The notes below the pieces were generated by a model that had not been told where the DNA came from, made no database searches, and saw only the letters and a program-made list of their open reading frames with translations. The translations under genes and the position numbers were made by a program. Shown here one piece after another: positions 7,928 to 18,485 of a stretch of DNA of 20,488 nucleotides; position 1 is the stretch's first letter; each line of letters begins with the position of its first letter. The stretch is taken from assembly GCA_009801015.1 (NCBI GenBank), contig VHZZ01019170.1:20071-40558 (forward strand). The letters are read 5' to 3'. This DNA is from Silene noctiflora. Taxonomy: Eukaryota > Streptophyta > Magnoliopsida > Caryophyllales > Caryophyllaceae.

Positions 7928-10473
7928 TTATTTCCAAAGTTTAACAGAGCCATCATGTCCTGCTGAAGCAACCATTCCAGTGGAAGACGCTGCCAACGCT
8001 GATACAATGTTCTCATGCGCTCGAATTGACATGCTCCGGTTTTCAGCCATGTTCCACAACTCCAAATTCTGATCAAGTTGAAATTACCTAACTTTTTATT
8101 CATGGATAAAGATAACAGAAGAAAATAATGATGCTTTTTTCACTAAAAACCGAATAAATTCATCCATTCATCAATTTCTAGTTTCAGAGACAATGCCAAT
8201 CTCACATGTGCTGCAAGTAGAAAGCATGGACTGAATGTCCTATCGAAATCTGACTATTGTACCGGATATCCATATTCAAAAATCCAACTTTTCACTGTCC
8301 GATCCAAGCCACTTCGGAAATTCTATTTTTTCGGATAGGATACAAATGGATTACCAGGTCGAATCAGATAATCAGATATAGGATAAAAAGAAAAGCTATA
8401 TTAATTTGTTCAACACTAAATAAAGAAAATCATTTTGGGATCAAGGCTCTCATGTTGTGGTGCTTTTTTGGGTATTCCTTCATTACCAATCATGTCGAAT
8501 TATCATGTTAATCAACCATCCAGGCATCCATGACGTTGATTTTCCTTCTCAAGGGTGTTGGTATTACAACTTGATGACTTAAACTCCTTTTGTTTCATAC
8601 ATTTACACACATAAATGACTTCAACAGCAAATTCTTAGTTATTTAACATTTTCCCCCATTCTCTTTGTTTGATGAAGGGTAAAATGAAGGGAAAAAAAAT
8701 GAAAAAAAAAAATATAAATCCTTTCAACTGTTCCAAGAGTAGCCTATTGTCCCTTCAAAAAATGCCAATCATCCCCTTCTCCACCCATTTTTCCTATGCG
8801 ACAAAGAGAGTCTGGAACTCTATTTTCTAGTGATAACTTTTTACATTGAAGCAAAAAATATTCCGTGGGAATATTTCCTCCGAATCTAACAGAGCCTTAG
8901 GGATAGGACCTATTCAAATCTAAATACAGATAGATCATCGATTAGCAAGGGTATTTTCTCAATACATCACTGATTAGGAAGGGTATTTTCAGGTATACCA
9001 TGTGTATACAACAGAAACGATAACTCGCATTTCATTCATAACTAGGACACAAAAAAAAAGCCATTGTTGAAGGTTTCCGCTGAATTATGATTTTATAAGA
9101 TCTTTCAAGGAGGAAGGGGAAAAAAAAGCAACTTACCCGTGTCCCTCCGACAACCAATAGGGTTGAGTAACTAGGATGAAAGACGCATGAATTGAACTGA
9201 TTCCCACTCAACTCATGAACGCAGTCTCCTGATGTCAAGGACCAAACTTTTACACAATCTTGACTAACTGACGCCAGAAGTTCTCCACTTGCATCCCAGC
9301 AAAGATAGTTTACAACATCAGTGTGTGCCTATTTTCAAACATTAACCATGTGGACAGGTTAGGTCTAGCAAAGGTGTTAGCTTGGCCAACAAATGACAAG
9401 TAAACTCAAACTAACCTGGAAGGAATGCATCAGTCTGTCTGATTCGATATCAAAGATGGACACAACTTTGTCTGATGCAGCTGCAAGAAGCTGTCCTACT
9501 CTGGGTTGAAATCTCACTAATGCAGTACCACCCTGATATGTCCAACTATAAGTATCTCAAACCACTGCAAAAACATTCTCAAAGCCAAAGATATGGAGTA
9601 CTAACCTTGGACATACGAACACAAGAAAATGGACTCATGGCCCAATAGTGGATTTCATTGTTACTGTCACAAAAACAGAAAAGGTCGTTCTTTTTAGGGT
9701 GGAAATCCAGAGACATCACATGAGCGCCTCGCCCAGGGTAGACATTCAAACAATAGCTCGGCTGCATGAAGACGACAAAAGAAGTCAACTAGGTATTGAA
9801 GTTCAAGCAAATTATCAGAAAAGAGCTAAGTGTAACTTGCAAACCAACATTAGATGCATCCCATAGCCGCACAGATCCATCAAATGAAGCTGTAGCCAAA
9901 TGCGTTGAATTTGGCCTGAAACGAACATCTGTAATTACAGATTTGTGCTCCTCCGGAGTACTCTCTGTTGCCAGGGTATCCATGTTCCAGAGGACAGCCT
10001 AAGCAACAAAAGGATATAACAGAAATTTCATTGTTATTGCACACATATATAAACCATTGCGTGTGCCATGTTCCCTGACTACCAATGTTATCATTGGGTG
10101 TGCAAAGATATTAGTGACAGAAAAAGTTGAGTAGAAAGTATTGCACCTTCTTGTCATGTCCGGCACTAGCTACAAACTTCCCATCTGATGAAAAATGACA
10201 GCTTGTCACAGTGTTCCTTGTACGTATACAGCCCACTTCAGCAAATGAAAAGGCTGAAAAAGAAATAGTTTCTACATGAAGTTCAAAATTTCAAAACTAT
10301 TGCAAGGAATGCATTCTTTACTATACAATCCACAAACCTTTGGGGGCTTCCTTTGGTTCAGCTGGACTTTGTTTAAGTGTCGCATAAAGATCTCTTCCAT
10401 CCCCTGCATCATGTGACAAGAATGATTCGACATTATCTTCAAGGGCTACATCTCCAAAATGCTCTATATCATC
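7928..10473 (-). other. LUH: LUH exons 12-18: C-terminal WD40 propeller
   Basis: These exons encode residues 406-737. Exon 12 carries the acidic linker [17 protein letters not shown]. The propeller runs from about residue 452. Recognisable blades include [111 protein letters not shown] and the terminal [15 protein letters not shown]. Two one-residue deletions relative to relatives are visible, RTRN-TVTS in the first blade and AASS-TGMV in the last; both fall in loops or turns and should be tolerated. Intron 17 (8069-9136) is the longest in this part. Confidence 0.92.
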
Positions 10474-13400
10474 CTGAACCAAAAGATAAAATTTCAGTCG
10501 ACATACAGAGGATTAATATAAGTCAAGCGCAGCACCTACAGGTAAGGTATTCATTTAAGAAGATACCAGCTGATTTGAAGACGAAGCCAATCCTCCAGTC
10601 CCTTCGGCGCCATACATCATTAAGCTCTTAGGCATGCTGTTGGCCTGCTGGAGGCTGTTGGCTGTCCCACTGCCATCACCAGGTGTATGCGTTGAAGGGG
10701 GGGAATTAGGTGAAGGGCCTACTGTGTTGCCTGTGCCAGTACTATTTGCCGGTCCAGATGAAGAGTGTTGTTTCCTTTTTCTATTCTGTTGAATAAAAAT
10801 AATATTAAAAAGACTTGGAGCAAAATAGCTCTTTCGTTCCATGTCATTTACAAATTAAATGAAAAAGTCCAATTTTTGAAGTATGATTACATTTCACCAT
10901 ACTGCGTATAAAAATGGAGAAGTGAGGTAAACAGTTTGGCCATATGGTCATATCATATAGTCATATACACAAATACATCTTCATTTATATGAGCTACACA
11001 AATAGGCTGCTTCTGAGGAGAGCATAACTTTTACGACGAGTGAGAACTGAAATGGAACAACAGATTACTGGTTTGTTTACATCAAATGACATATTATATC
11101 CACAATTTAAGAGGACTGAACTATATATGCTATTTTTGTATGGACATGGAGTACCCAATCTTAGCTAGAAACGTCGAATGAGAGAGAGAAGTAGAATTTT
11201 GAAGAATACGCCATGCCCCCTATAAAAACGGATCATATCCGGTACAAGGTGGACAAGAAGTACGATTGGAGTCAGTAATTCAGTATCATAAAAGCAAAAA
11301 AGGTCTCAATTTGAAAATTAACAATTACACAGGAAAATATGATATTAACAACATAGAATTATGATAAGTTCCATGAGAAGGCGCACAACCTGTTGAGCTT
11401 GCTGCTGCTGTAACTGTTCTTGCTGTTGTGTAGGAGGCTGCTGGATTTGGCTCATCTTCATCTGTGAAATAAAGATAAAGAATGTGGGAAATGAAATAAC
11501 GATTAAAAAGCAGATGGACATATAATAGAAGAACCAAAATTCTACTAAAAGGGAAAAAGATGACAGTATATGCTGAAGATTAACCAGAGGAATATGATGC
11601 TACATCAGTCTACATCTACTTTTTGCTTTCCAAAAGATAAACAGAAGAGCAATTCCATGCTTAACGTGTTCCATAAGGTGAAAAATAAAAATACAGAGAT
11701 TTGAAGGGACAAGAACGTGTTTAAATTCATTGAAAAAAAACAGAAAAAAAAATAATGATACATGTGCCTGCTGATCACATAATAAGCAGTCAATTTAAAA
11801 AAAAAAAAAAAAAATATGTAATCCCCTGATTTCTGAACTCCAAAATCGTAGGTGTTTATAACAATGGATACCCTCATCCATGCTATATTGACATTGCATA
11901 TAACCAGGTTACTACCATAAGACCACTATATGCAAATTTAGTCAGTAGGAAACTTGCTTGGCCACCCACAAATTTGAATAATTCCAACATACCAATTGCC
12001 TGTTGCCTCTGTAATTCAGCTACAGCGATGTTAAACATGCATAGCATGAGTGCAATATCTAACATGATCAGATGTAGGGTATTTAGAGATTGCTGAAAAC
12101 ATCCTTAATATCCCTAACAGCCATCTTTACACAAAGTTCAGTTCTATTCTCATTTGATCCCTTGCAGTATGCTCTTCTTGATAGAGGGTGATATACGACA
12201 ACTATAAATTTGTAATACCATTTATTTGGGACAAACGAAAATGAGATAGTGATCAGTCTACTTTGGATGGAAGCAGTGCAAATTAAACCAAATGGTGAAA
12301 AGAGCTTTCAGACCTGTGGTGAACTAGATTGCATCGGAGAGCACACATCACTTCTTGTCGATTGGGCTTCTTTGATATTCAAGGTACCTTTAGGAAGTCC
12401 ACCAAACCTTCTAGGATCATTATCTCCATAACTTGGTGAGCTTCCAAGACTATTTTGTGCCTGAGCCTGTGACATGACTTGTTGCTGCTGTGCCGCCAAA
12501 AGAATTTGATTTTGCATTAGTGGTGCTTGCTTTTGTGATTGCATTCTTAATTGATCAATTCCCTGCTTAAAATACAGAGTACTTACCCCAAGTAAATATC
12601 ATGAAATATGACCACAGACCAAACATATTAGATGATCTTGGAAAGAGTGGAAACTTACAGTTAGGGGCCAACCCTTCAGAGGTAGATTGTTGATACCGGA
12701 ATTTATACCTATTCAAAGTTCTCGTCATAGTTAAAACCTAAAAGCCATATTTGATAAATAGACATTTAAAGAGAAACTATTCGGTAAACATTTTTTTTTT
12801 TTTACATTACATGGAATACCAACAAAAGATACTAAGGGTTTGACAACCTATGCAAAAGGCGAGCTCGATGATTAAGCTCTTAAGCTACACCATAAGCAAT
12901 CTCGTCTACGAAAAAAGAGAATAGGCAAGTGCTGGTGAAAGTGAGGTCCAGCAAACACGGTACATTGTACAACTATTATAACGATTTTTTTTAATATGTC
13001 AACTTTTTTACCTACCCATCGTCGCCGTCTCATAGAACACAAGTAGATTACATAATAAGTACAATACAGCTTTGGCAAAGCATTTAGCTGTTGCCCTTTG
13101 ACGGATATAAACTAGGGTCGGCTTTCACATTGGCCAGGGGAAGATCAGAAAACTAAGACAATGATAGTGTGAGGCTAGCTACTCTCTCTGTTCAGAAAGA
13201 GAGGTTGGCCATGCTATTCAAAAGTCAAAACACGGCATATTTATTGATACAAATGCCATGAACAATTTTTTTTTAAAAAAAAAATATATATATAGAGAGA
13301 GAGTTAAGATCCGGTGAGAACAACCACTCGGTGAGAACGGAGAGAACAAGCTACCTGTACCAATTTAAAGAAAGAACTCACGTGTAACTACCCCAAAATT

Positions 13401-14375
13401 AAAACCCACCCTACCTTCTCTCTCCCTCATCCTTATCCTTTTTTAACTTTCTATCCCTCTTACTGATTCATGACTACCATCACCACTAATCTAAGATTCC
13501 GGTCATCCAACAATCACCGGAGACGGCGCTCCTTCTTCCCCTTCAACGCCGACGACCATGCGTGGCGGTTCTCTGGAGGCGGCGCTCCTTCAACCACCAA
13601 ATTAGAGAAGTCGGCGTTTCTTCTTCCACTTCAACCACCAAATTAAACTATTTATTGATTTAAATTGGCAGAAATCTACACGAATCTTTGATGTATATAC
13701 ACTAATTTTGATGTATCTAGCCACTATTTTAATGTATCTTAACATAGATACACAAAATTAGTTGCTAGGTACATTAAAATTGCATTGAGATACATCAATA
13801 TAGAAACCAGATACATTAATTTTGTGTAGCACAAATTGATTTTGTACTAATGCCAACGAACATAAATGAATAGACTAGTAGTCACCGAGGTGTGCGAGGT
13901 TTATCTGATGTTGGCAGTTTCTGCTTCTTCTCATTTCCTCAAGCCCATTCTCTCTCTGCCGTCACAATAACCGACAAATTGTGCTGCTGGTGATCGTGCC
14001 AGCGTGGTGCCGTGGTGGTCTGTGTGGCTGAGGATGAAGCAGTGGTTGGTGCTAATGGGTGAGTTCAGTGAATTGATATACCGAGCAACAAAGCCCCTAA
14101 GTTTGGTTTTAATTATTCAGTTATCGGGATAGGAGTGGAAATGGAGGAAGTGGTGTTTTCCGGTGTCTGGTAGTGGTGTGTTCACCACCGTCTGACGGTG
14201 GCGGTGGCTTGCCGGCGATTGGGGTGGTGGTTGACAGGGGAGAGGAATGACGGGAGTTTGGTTTGGCTGAATTATGTTTGGGTTATTGTGATTTGTGCGA
14301 TGGTTGGCCGTTAATTTTCTTTTTAATCCAATGGTTGTGGGTCGTTCTCACCGAGTGTTCGTTCTCACCGGATCC

Positions 14376-14451
<76 letters not shown>

Positions 14452-17365
14452 TAAAAAAGAGTTGGAAAAGCATATAAGTAAACAAACACGTAGTAGTAGT
14501 AACCACTACTACTACTACCACCACTACTACCACTACCACCACCACTACCACCACCACCACCACCACCACTACCACTACCACTACCACTACCACCACCACT
14601 TACAACAACTACTACCACCACTACTTACAACAACTACCACCCGCCCCCGCCCTAAGTAAACCAAGTTTTAAAATACAAGTACAAAATAAAAATAAAAACG
14701 AAAAATTGAAAGAGTATAATCAAAAGAAATATACGGAGTAATAATTAAGAGTTAAGACATGTAGGAACCAAATTGATCTATTAAGATTTAAAATCATATT
14801 TTCTCCTTCTATTGTATTCACATGGTCTCATTAAACCTATTTGCTCTATACTCTTGACAATTTAATACGAGTAATAGTTACGAGAACAAATAGGAAGACA
14901 GAAAAAAAAAATTCAAGTCATCATATTAAGACCTGCACCTGGAAGCCCAGATTTGGATTGCAAAATTGTCTGTCCATAGATTGATGAAGGATCCATCTGC
15001 ATAGATTTTTGAGATGCACCTACATTCACCTCAGTCTTGATCTCCTATTATGTCATACGTTACAAGTCAATAGTTTGTCATACTTGGGAGGATGCTTGCA
15101 ATGGTTGGAGTAAAAAAAAAATAGTTAATATATGTGAAAAATACGAAAGATTTGCTACTTACCGTGGCCAAATGAGGTCGTGACTGGATTTGCTGCAACG
15201 CTGCAGACATGTTCCCAGAATTGCCTTGGACCAACTGGCTGAATCAAGAACAATGGCAAATATAACATGCTTTCCAGTCTAAGAAGAGGCGTTTGCAAAA
15301 TCTAAGACACTTAAATTTTGGTAAGGAGAGACATTTTTACCCTTGCTGATTGCCTGCTGGTTTTAGTAGGGCTATCCTGTTATCCATAATACCTGGAAAT
15401 CCATCTGAATCAATTGATGAGAGAGTTCGCACAACCTTCACTCGTTCTAAGAACACATAACTAAGATAAACCCATCATCTAATAGAAATTCATACCATTA
15501 ACAGGTCCACCAAGGGGAGGGTGAATAGCCCCACCTCTCTGCATCTGAGCGTTCCGCTGCTGCATGATTTGCATCTGTTGCATGTGTAGCTGCTGTTGTT
15601 GTTGTTGCTGCTGCTGTTCTCTGGTCTTCATTTGTTGCGTCTGATAATAAATTCATAGGAGAAAACAACTCAATCCAGTTTCAACAGAACACTTGTGCAT
15701 GGAAGCTACTGTATCCGAGGAATTGCCACCTTTTGGGTACATCTAAAAATACACAAATTTAATGCCTAAATAGTAGCCAGGATTATTTCTTAGGAATCAC
15801 CTTCCTCCTCCCCTCCCAAAAACATAGTAAACTGACAAGTGTTGAAAATAGTGCATGTGGTTATATGATCCATAAGAATAAAAAATTAAATATTGAAGAT
15901 TTCAACAGTAAAATAGTAGCCATTTAATAGTGTCGGAGAGAGACCTCTCAGGTAAGTAAAGCTAGCAGTCTAGAACAAGGTGAGAAAGGTCCTCTGCCAA
16001 AGATCACCTTCCTTCTATTTCTAAAACATTAAAACAAATCCTCAGCCAAATGCCAACATGCTTTCTACGTAAGAAACTATCCTTTAAGATGCTACAAAAT
16101 TAGAAGTTAGATTTGTAATTAAATTCATAAAAGCTCAGATATATATTGGTTATACAGCAAAAAGGTGAGCACTAACTGTATAAGAAAAAACACCTCGATA
16201 TAAGCTGCTGCAGCCTCAGAGTGCTTTTCATTTGTTCTAGCAATAAAGATATCCCAGAAAACAGACCACCATTCGAAAAGAAAACCACCAGGAGCATCAA
16301 TAGCTGCAAAACCTTAAGGAATTAAACATGTTGCAGCCGGTGATGACTGCAAACTTAACGGGCAATAACAAATCTACATAGTTTGGAAGTAAATGATGGT
16401 AATTTACCAACTGGATCGGTAGCCACCTTCCCTTCCTCCATGAAGGCTTTCGCAGAATTATGCAGTTTTCTTTTTAACAAATAATCATGGATATACACGT
16501 CCAGCCTGCATGGTAGCGCAAGTCAAACAACGTGAATAAAGCATTTTAGTACAGTTTTTGGGGCTGACGAGTGACGATGAATGCAACTTACCCCATGTAA
16601 CATACTATTACTAAACAAAATTATTCCGTGTATTTTATAGCTCAAAAATGTCGTGCATTAGTCATATACTATATGTACAGCGCATCAGGAAGCTAATAAA
16701 ACTAAAGCCAACGCCAAAACTTCCTCCCAAAACCAGGCAAAAAAATTTATGTCTTATACAGAAAATAAAAATACACATCGACATTCTGAAAAAACAAAAC
16801 ATAGCCAAACCACTTCATAAAAAATTGATCCTGAACAACGAGAAGCCAACCTCGAACCTTCCTCCCAAAACCAGGCTAAAAACATTTAAGTTTTAAACAT
16901 TAAAAAAAATACATACACATTCTGAAACTACACGATATCCTCAAACCACTTCATAAAAAATCACTCTTGAACAAGGAGGTCTCTACCTAGTGGTTAAGAC
17001 TAAGGTGCGATATCTCCACGTTCAAAACCCCTTCTACATTAATCATATCACACCTTTAATCCCTCGTTTCGGACCCGATGAAAAAATGATTACATCTTTC
17101 TTTAAATAGTCACATCAATTCATTAATTCCTAACTAAATTTTGACATCTAAAGCCCCTATTTCCTGAAATTTCCTAAAATTCTACTCAAAAACCCGAAAC
17201 CCGACAATAATTATTACATTTTCCAATCATATGTTCATACCAAACAAATATTACCCAATAAATTAACGAAAAAAAATCAAAATTTAAAACTTTTGCAACA
17301 CAAAGCAAGTGTAAATAAATCAGTTTTACTTACATCTTATCAGCTTCCCAATTACTCTGCGACAT
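7928..17365 (-). CDS. LUH: LEUNIG_HOMOLOG-type Gro/Tup1 transcriptional co-repressor, 18 coding exons
   Basis: Nuclear co-repressor of the plant LEUNIG/LEUNIG_HOMOLOG family. It works with SEUSS-type adaptors and recruits repression machinery to developmental genes; in Arabidopsis LUH acts in flower, embryo and seed-mucilage development. Exons (high to low coordinate): 17365-17334, 16505-16408, 16303-16194, 15640-15496, 15392-15341, 15238-15163, 15044-14933, 12708-12659, 12562-12314, 11461-11390, 10785-10567, 10473-10338, 10253-10147, 9998-9849, 9761-9606, 9532-9416, 9328-9137, 8068-7928. All junctions are GT-AG and the phases agree, giving 737 residues, against about 790 in Arabidopsis LUH. 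LUH is preferred over LUG because the middle region and the TEVN...LPLKGWPLT and PRRFGGLP blocks fit LUH. The donor of exon 7 is ambiguous by 6 bp (14933 or 14939). The missing residues are explained mainly by an absent segment between exons 4 and 5. Confidence 0.93.
8069..9136 (-). other. LUH: LUH intron 17, 1.07 kb, no extra exon seen
   Basis: GT-AG ends join TR and NLELW of the WD40 region. It contains GGAT/ATCC-rich, TE-like sequence around 8240-8400 and A-rich runs near 8690-8720. A near-tandem repeat GATTAGNAAGGGTATTTTC lies at 8940-8958 and again at 8972-8990. The frame at 8257-8511 has no domain and is probably chance. Confidence 0.6.
12836..12887 (-). mobile_element. Possible degraded tRNA-derived SINE (A and B box) in LUH intron 7
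   Basis: On the minus strand TAGCTTAAGAG (12887-12877) resembles a polymerase III A box, and GGTTGTCAAACCC (12848-12836) resembles a B box. Their spacing fits a tRNA-derived promoter. Both are imperfect and no tail or target duplication was found, so this is tentative. Confidence 0.25.
13284..13303. repeat. (AT)5(AG)5 microsatellite, left flank of intronic element
   Basis: Five AT units are followed by five AG units immediately before the left terminal repeat at 13304. The same composite order, but longer, follows the right end of the element. Confidence 0.9.
13304..14378. mobile_element. 1.08-kb terminal-inverted-repeat element inside LUH intron 7
   Basis: The left end reads TTAAGATCCGGTGAGAAC, then CACTCGGTGAGAACG. 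The right end read in reverse gives TTAGGATCCGGTGAGAAC, then CACTCGGTGAGAACG. About 31 of 33 core positions match, and each terminus contains the phrase GGTGAGAAC twice. The interior has no transposase frame. It shows GC-rich sequence with a doubled GGCGCTCCTTC phrase (13527 and 13584) and CAACCACCAAATTA twice, then a cluster of GATGTATCT/AGATACA motifs in both orientations (13690-13830). It is non-autonomous. The superfamily is unclear; a Mutator-like origin is possible, but no 9-bp target duplication is seen. Confidence 0.75.
14379..14444. repeat. (AT)18(AG)15 microsatellite, right flank of intronic element
   Basis: Eighteen AT units are followed by fifteen AG units, starting directly at the right end of the inverted-repeat element. 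The order and orientation match the short (AT)5(AG)5 on the left. Confidence 0.95.
14491..14642. repeat. ACC/ACT trinucleotide array
   Basis: About 150 bp of ACC and ACT triplets on the plus strand begins after TAGTAGTAG and ends with two TTACAACAACTACCACC-like units. The minus-strand frame through it would read as Gly/Ser-rich protein, but this is only the repeat. It lies in LUH intron 7. Confidence 0.9.
16702..16975. repeat. LUH: Diverged tandem duplication, about 138-bp unit, in LUH intron 1
   Basis: TTCCTCCCAAAACCAGGC occurs at 16721 and 16859. In each unit it is followed by ACATTCTGAAA-like sequence and AAACCACTTCATAAAAAAT, with AAGCCAAC upstream in both. The two units are shifted by 138 bp and have diverged by substitutions and small indels. 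A lysine-rich frame (16648-16896) across it is not a gene. Confidence 0.85.
16976..17100 (+). mobile_element. tRNA-derived SINE-like remnant in LUH intron 1
   Basis: GGAGGTCTCTACCTAGTGG and TTAAGACTAAGG resemble the A-box region of Au-like plant SINEs, whose 5' part typically contains TAGTGGTTAAGAC. GTTCAAAACCC (17020-17030) fits the B box at the expected distance of about 33 bp. The orientation is opposite to LUH. The 3' end and tail are not clear. Confidence 0.5.
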
Positions 17366-17397
17366 TATTTCTCCACCTATTTTTTTAATCTCTTACC
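17366..17397 (-). other. LUH: LUH 5' UTR segment after a leader intron
   Basis: On the minus strand, TTAATTTTCAG ends at about 17397 and makes a good acceptor 32 bp before the ATG. A possible donor, TTGAG|GTTAAG, lies near 17627, so a leader intron of about 230 bp is likely. This is inferred from splice-site patterns and the common occurrence of such introns in plant regulators. Confidence 0.4.
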
Positions 17398-17400
17398 TGA

Positions 17401-17512
17401 AAATTAACAATCAAAAATCAACAATTACACATCAAAATCAAAATTTAAACTTTTTGCAGCATTCAGTATAAAATTAACAATCAAAAATCAACAATTACAC
17501 ATCAAAATCAAA
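17401..17512. repeat. LUH: 70-bp tandem duplication in LUH leader intron
   Basis: The 42 bp beginning AAATTAACAATCAAAAATCA at 17401 recur exactly at 17471. Sequence related to the rest of the unit (AAAATTTAAA-CTTTTGCA) also occurs near 17280 and 17440. The exact match points to a recent duplication. Confidence 0.9.
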
Positions 17513-17627
17513 TAAAAATCGAAAAAGATCATGAATTACAAGATCCACTAACACAAATCACAAAACAGAACACAATAAAATTCAACAAAATTAAGTAACA
17601 AAAAATTAATAATAAAAGATCTTAACC

Positions 17628-17760
17628 TCAAATAGAAGTAAGATGATCACTGAAGAAAGAGAGAAAGAGGAGTGGAGAAGTAATTGTTTATTATGATGAT
17701 GATGATTATGTATTTATGTGCGTATTTATGTGGATTTATTTCTTAAAAAAGTGTGATTAA
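17628..17760 (-). promoter_or_regulatory. LUH: LUH leader start and core promoter candidate
   Basis: On the minus strand a CT-rich tract (CTCCTCTTTCTCTCTTTC, about 17675-17655) precedes the putative first UTR exon. CATAAATA-like boxes lie 40-70 bp further upstream, near 17710-17730. CT-rich initiator regions and weak TATA variants are common in plant promoters. The exact start is unknown. Confidence 0.35.
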
Positions 17761-18010
17761 AAATTAAAATTGGGAGAAAATCATGGGATTGTTGAGAAAA
17801 TTGGAAAAGAAAAGTGATAATTAAATTATTAAAGTGAGGAAGAATAATGTGGGAAAATAATATCAAGGGTGTTTGTGTGTTTGTGTGATGTGGTACAGCT
17901 AAGTCTATTTTAATATAGTCACGAGGGTGGGGTGTGTCCTGTGGGGTGTTGCCACAACTTTGTTCAAGGAGGAAGATTTCTTAGTCGGGTGGTTAAAACG
18001 GGTGCGAATA
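17761..18010. other. Upstream flank of LUH, AT-rich
   Basis: No frame or clear element was seen. Its last part (about 17930-17985) is similar to 18492-18550 beyond the MITE, including an exact 17-bp GTTGCCACAACTTTGTT at 17948-17964 and 18515-18531. Confidence 0.5.
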
Positions 18011-18013
18011 TAA

Positions 18014-18482
18014 GTGTTTGTTTGGTTACACCTTCAATTCATAGGAATTCTAAACTCCCATGAATTGAGTTTTTGGTAACTTGTTTGGTTACCCCCATAT
18101 TGCAAAATAGGGGAGTTTACAATTCCAAGGGAGTTTACAACTCCTACATGATGTAGGAGTTTGATTATCAACCCCTCCCTAGGTAATTGGAAACTCCCCC
18201 ATCTAATCTTTTTCAAAATTACTCATTTGCTCCTAGGAAAAAAAAAAGTTTCAAATGTGGTAATATTACGGATGGGTATGTTGGTAATTAGAAATTAAAA
18301 TCAAGTGAATTGACACGGTTCAACCAAACACTACATGGGAGTTTAATTCATGGGAAAAACAAACTCCCCCAAGGCAACCAAACGTGTTTTTGTCATTTCA
18401 TGGGAATTGCATGCGGGAGTTGAATTCCAGTGAATTGGAAATTACCACGGGAGTTCTACTCCCGTATCAACCAAACGAGCAC
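18014..18482. mobile_element. 469-bp Tourist-like MITE with TAA target duplication
   Basis: The ends are GTGTTTGTTTGGTT and AACCAAACGAGCAC, flanked by TAA at 18011-18013 and 18483-18485. Internally AACTCCTACAT (18139-18149) and ATGTAGGAGTT (18151-18161) form a perfect hairpin around one base, and CATGGGA/GGGAGTT phrases recur in both orientations. It shares end pattern, target site and TTCATGGGAATT phrases with the 220-bp element at 3632. No protein is encoded. Confidence 0.8.
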
Positions 18483-18485
18483 TAA

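Larger units (their letters stand above)
10567..15640 (-). other. LUH: LUH exons 4-11: Gln-rich linker and basic patch
   Basis: These exons encode residues 81-405. A run of nine Gln (residues 89-97) is encoded by mixed CAG/CAA codons, followed by further Q/M-rich sequence. Family blocks recognised: [11 protein letters not shown] (exon 6), EIKTEVNVG (exon 7), [10 protein letters not shown] (exons 8-9), [11 protein letters not shown] (exon 9), [19 protein letters not shown] (residues 333-351, exon 11; basic cluster likely serving nuclear import) and THTPGDG. Exon 4 ends GGPVNG and exon 5 resumes at [10 protein letters not shown]. The block with KMYEERMK that normally lies between them is absent, and the intron there is only 103 bp. 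Intron 7 (12709-14932) is swollen by a transposon and simple repeats. Confidence 0.9.
16194..17365 (-). other. LUH: LUH exons 1-3: LisH / LUFS domain
   Basis: These exons encode residues 1-80. The start [11 protein letters not shown] at 17365 is the conserved family N-terminus, and a codon (ATG, Met11) is split across intron 1. [19 protein letters not shown] and the following [11 protein letters not shown] form the LisH dimerisation helix pair. [19 protein letters not shown] and [16 protein letters not shown] complete the LUFS domain, which in the family mediates self-association and binding to SEUSS-type partners. Conservation is essentially complete, so this part should be functional. Intron 1 (16506-17333) is about 830 bp and holds a tandem duplication and a SINE-like remnant. 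Confidence 0.92.

Noticed and set aside
11883-12065. 60-codon frame on the minus strand as an extra LUH exon
   Set aside because: It lies in the intron between exons 9 and 10, which join in frame without it, and it does not match the family.
14283-14621. Gly/Ser-rich 112-codon frame on the minus strand
   Set aside because: It is a direct translation of the ACC/ACT array and the (AT)n(AG)n tract inside a LUH intron.
16648-16896. Lysine-rich 82-codon frame on the plus strand
   Set aside because: It runs across a tandem duplication in intron 1 of LUH, is made of A-rich sequence and has no domain.
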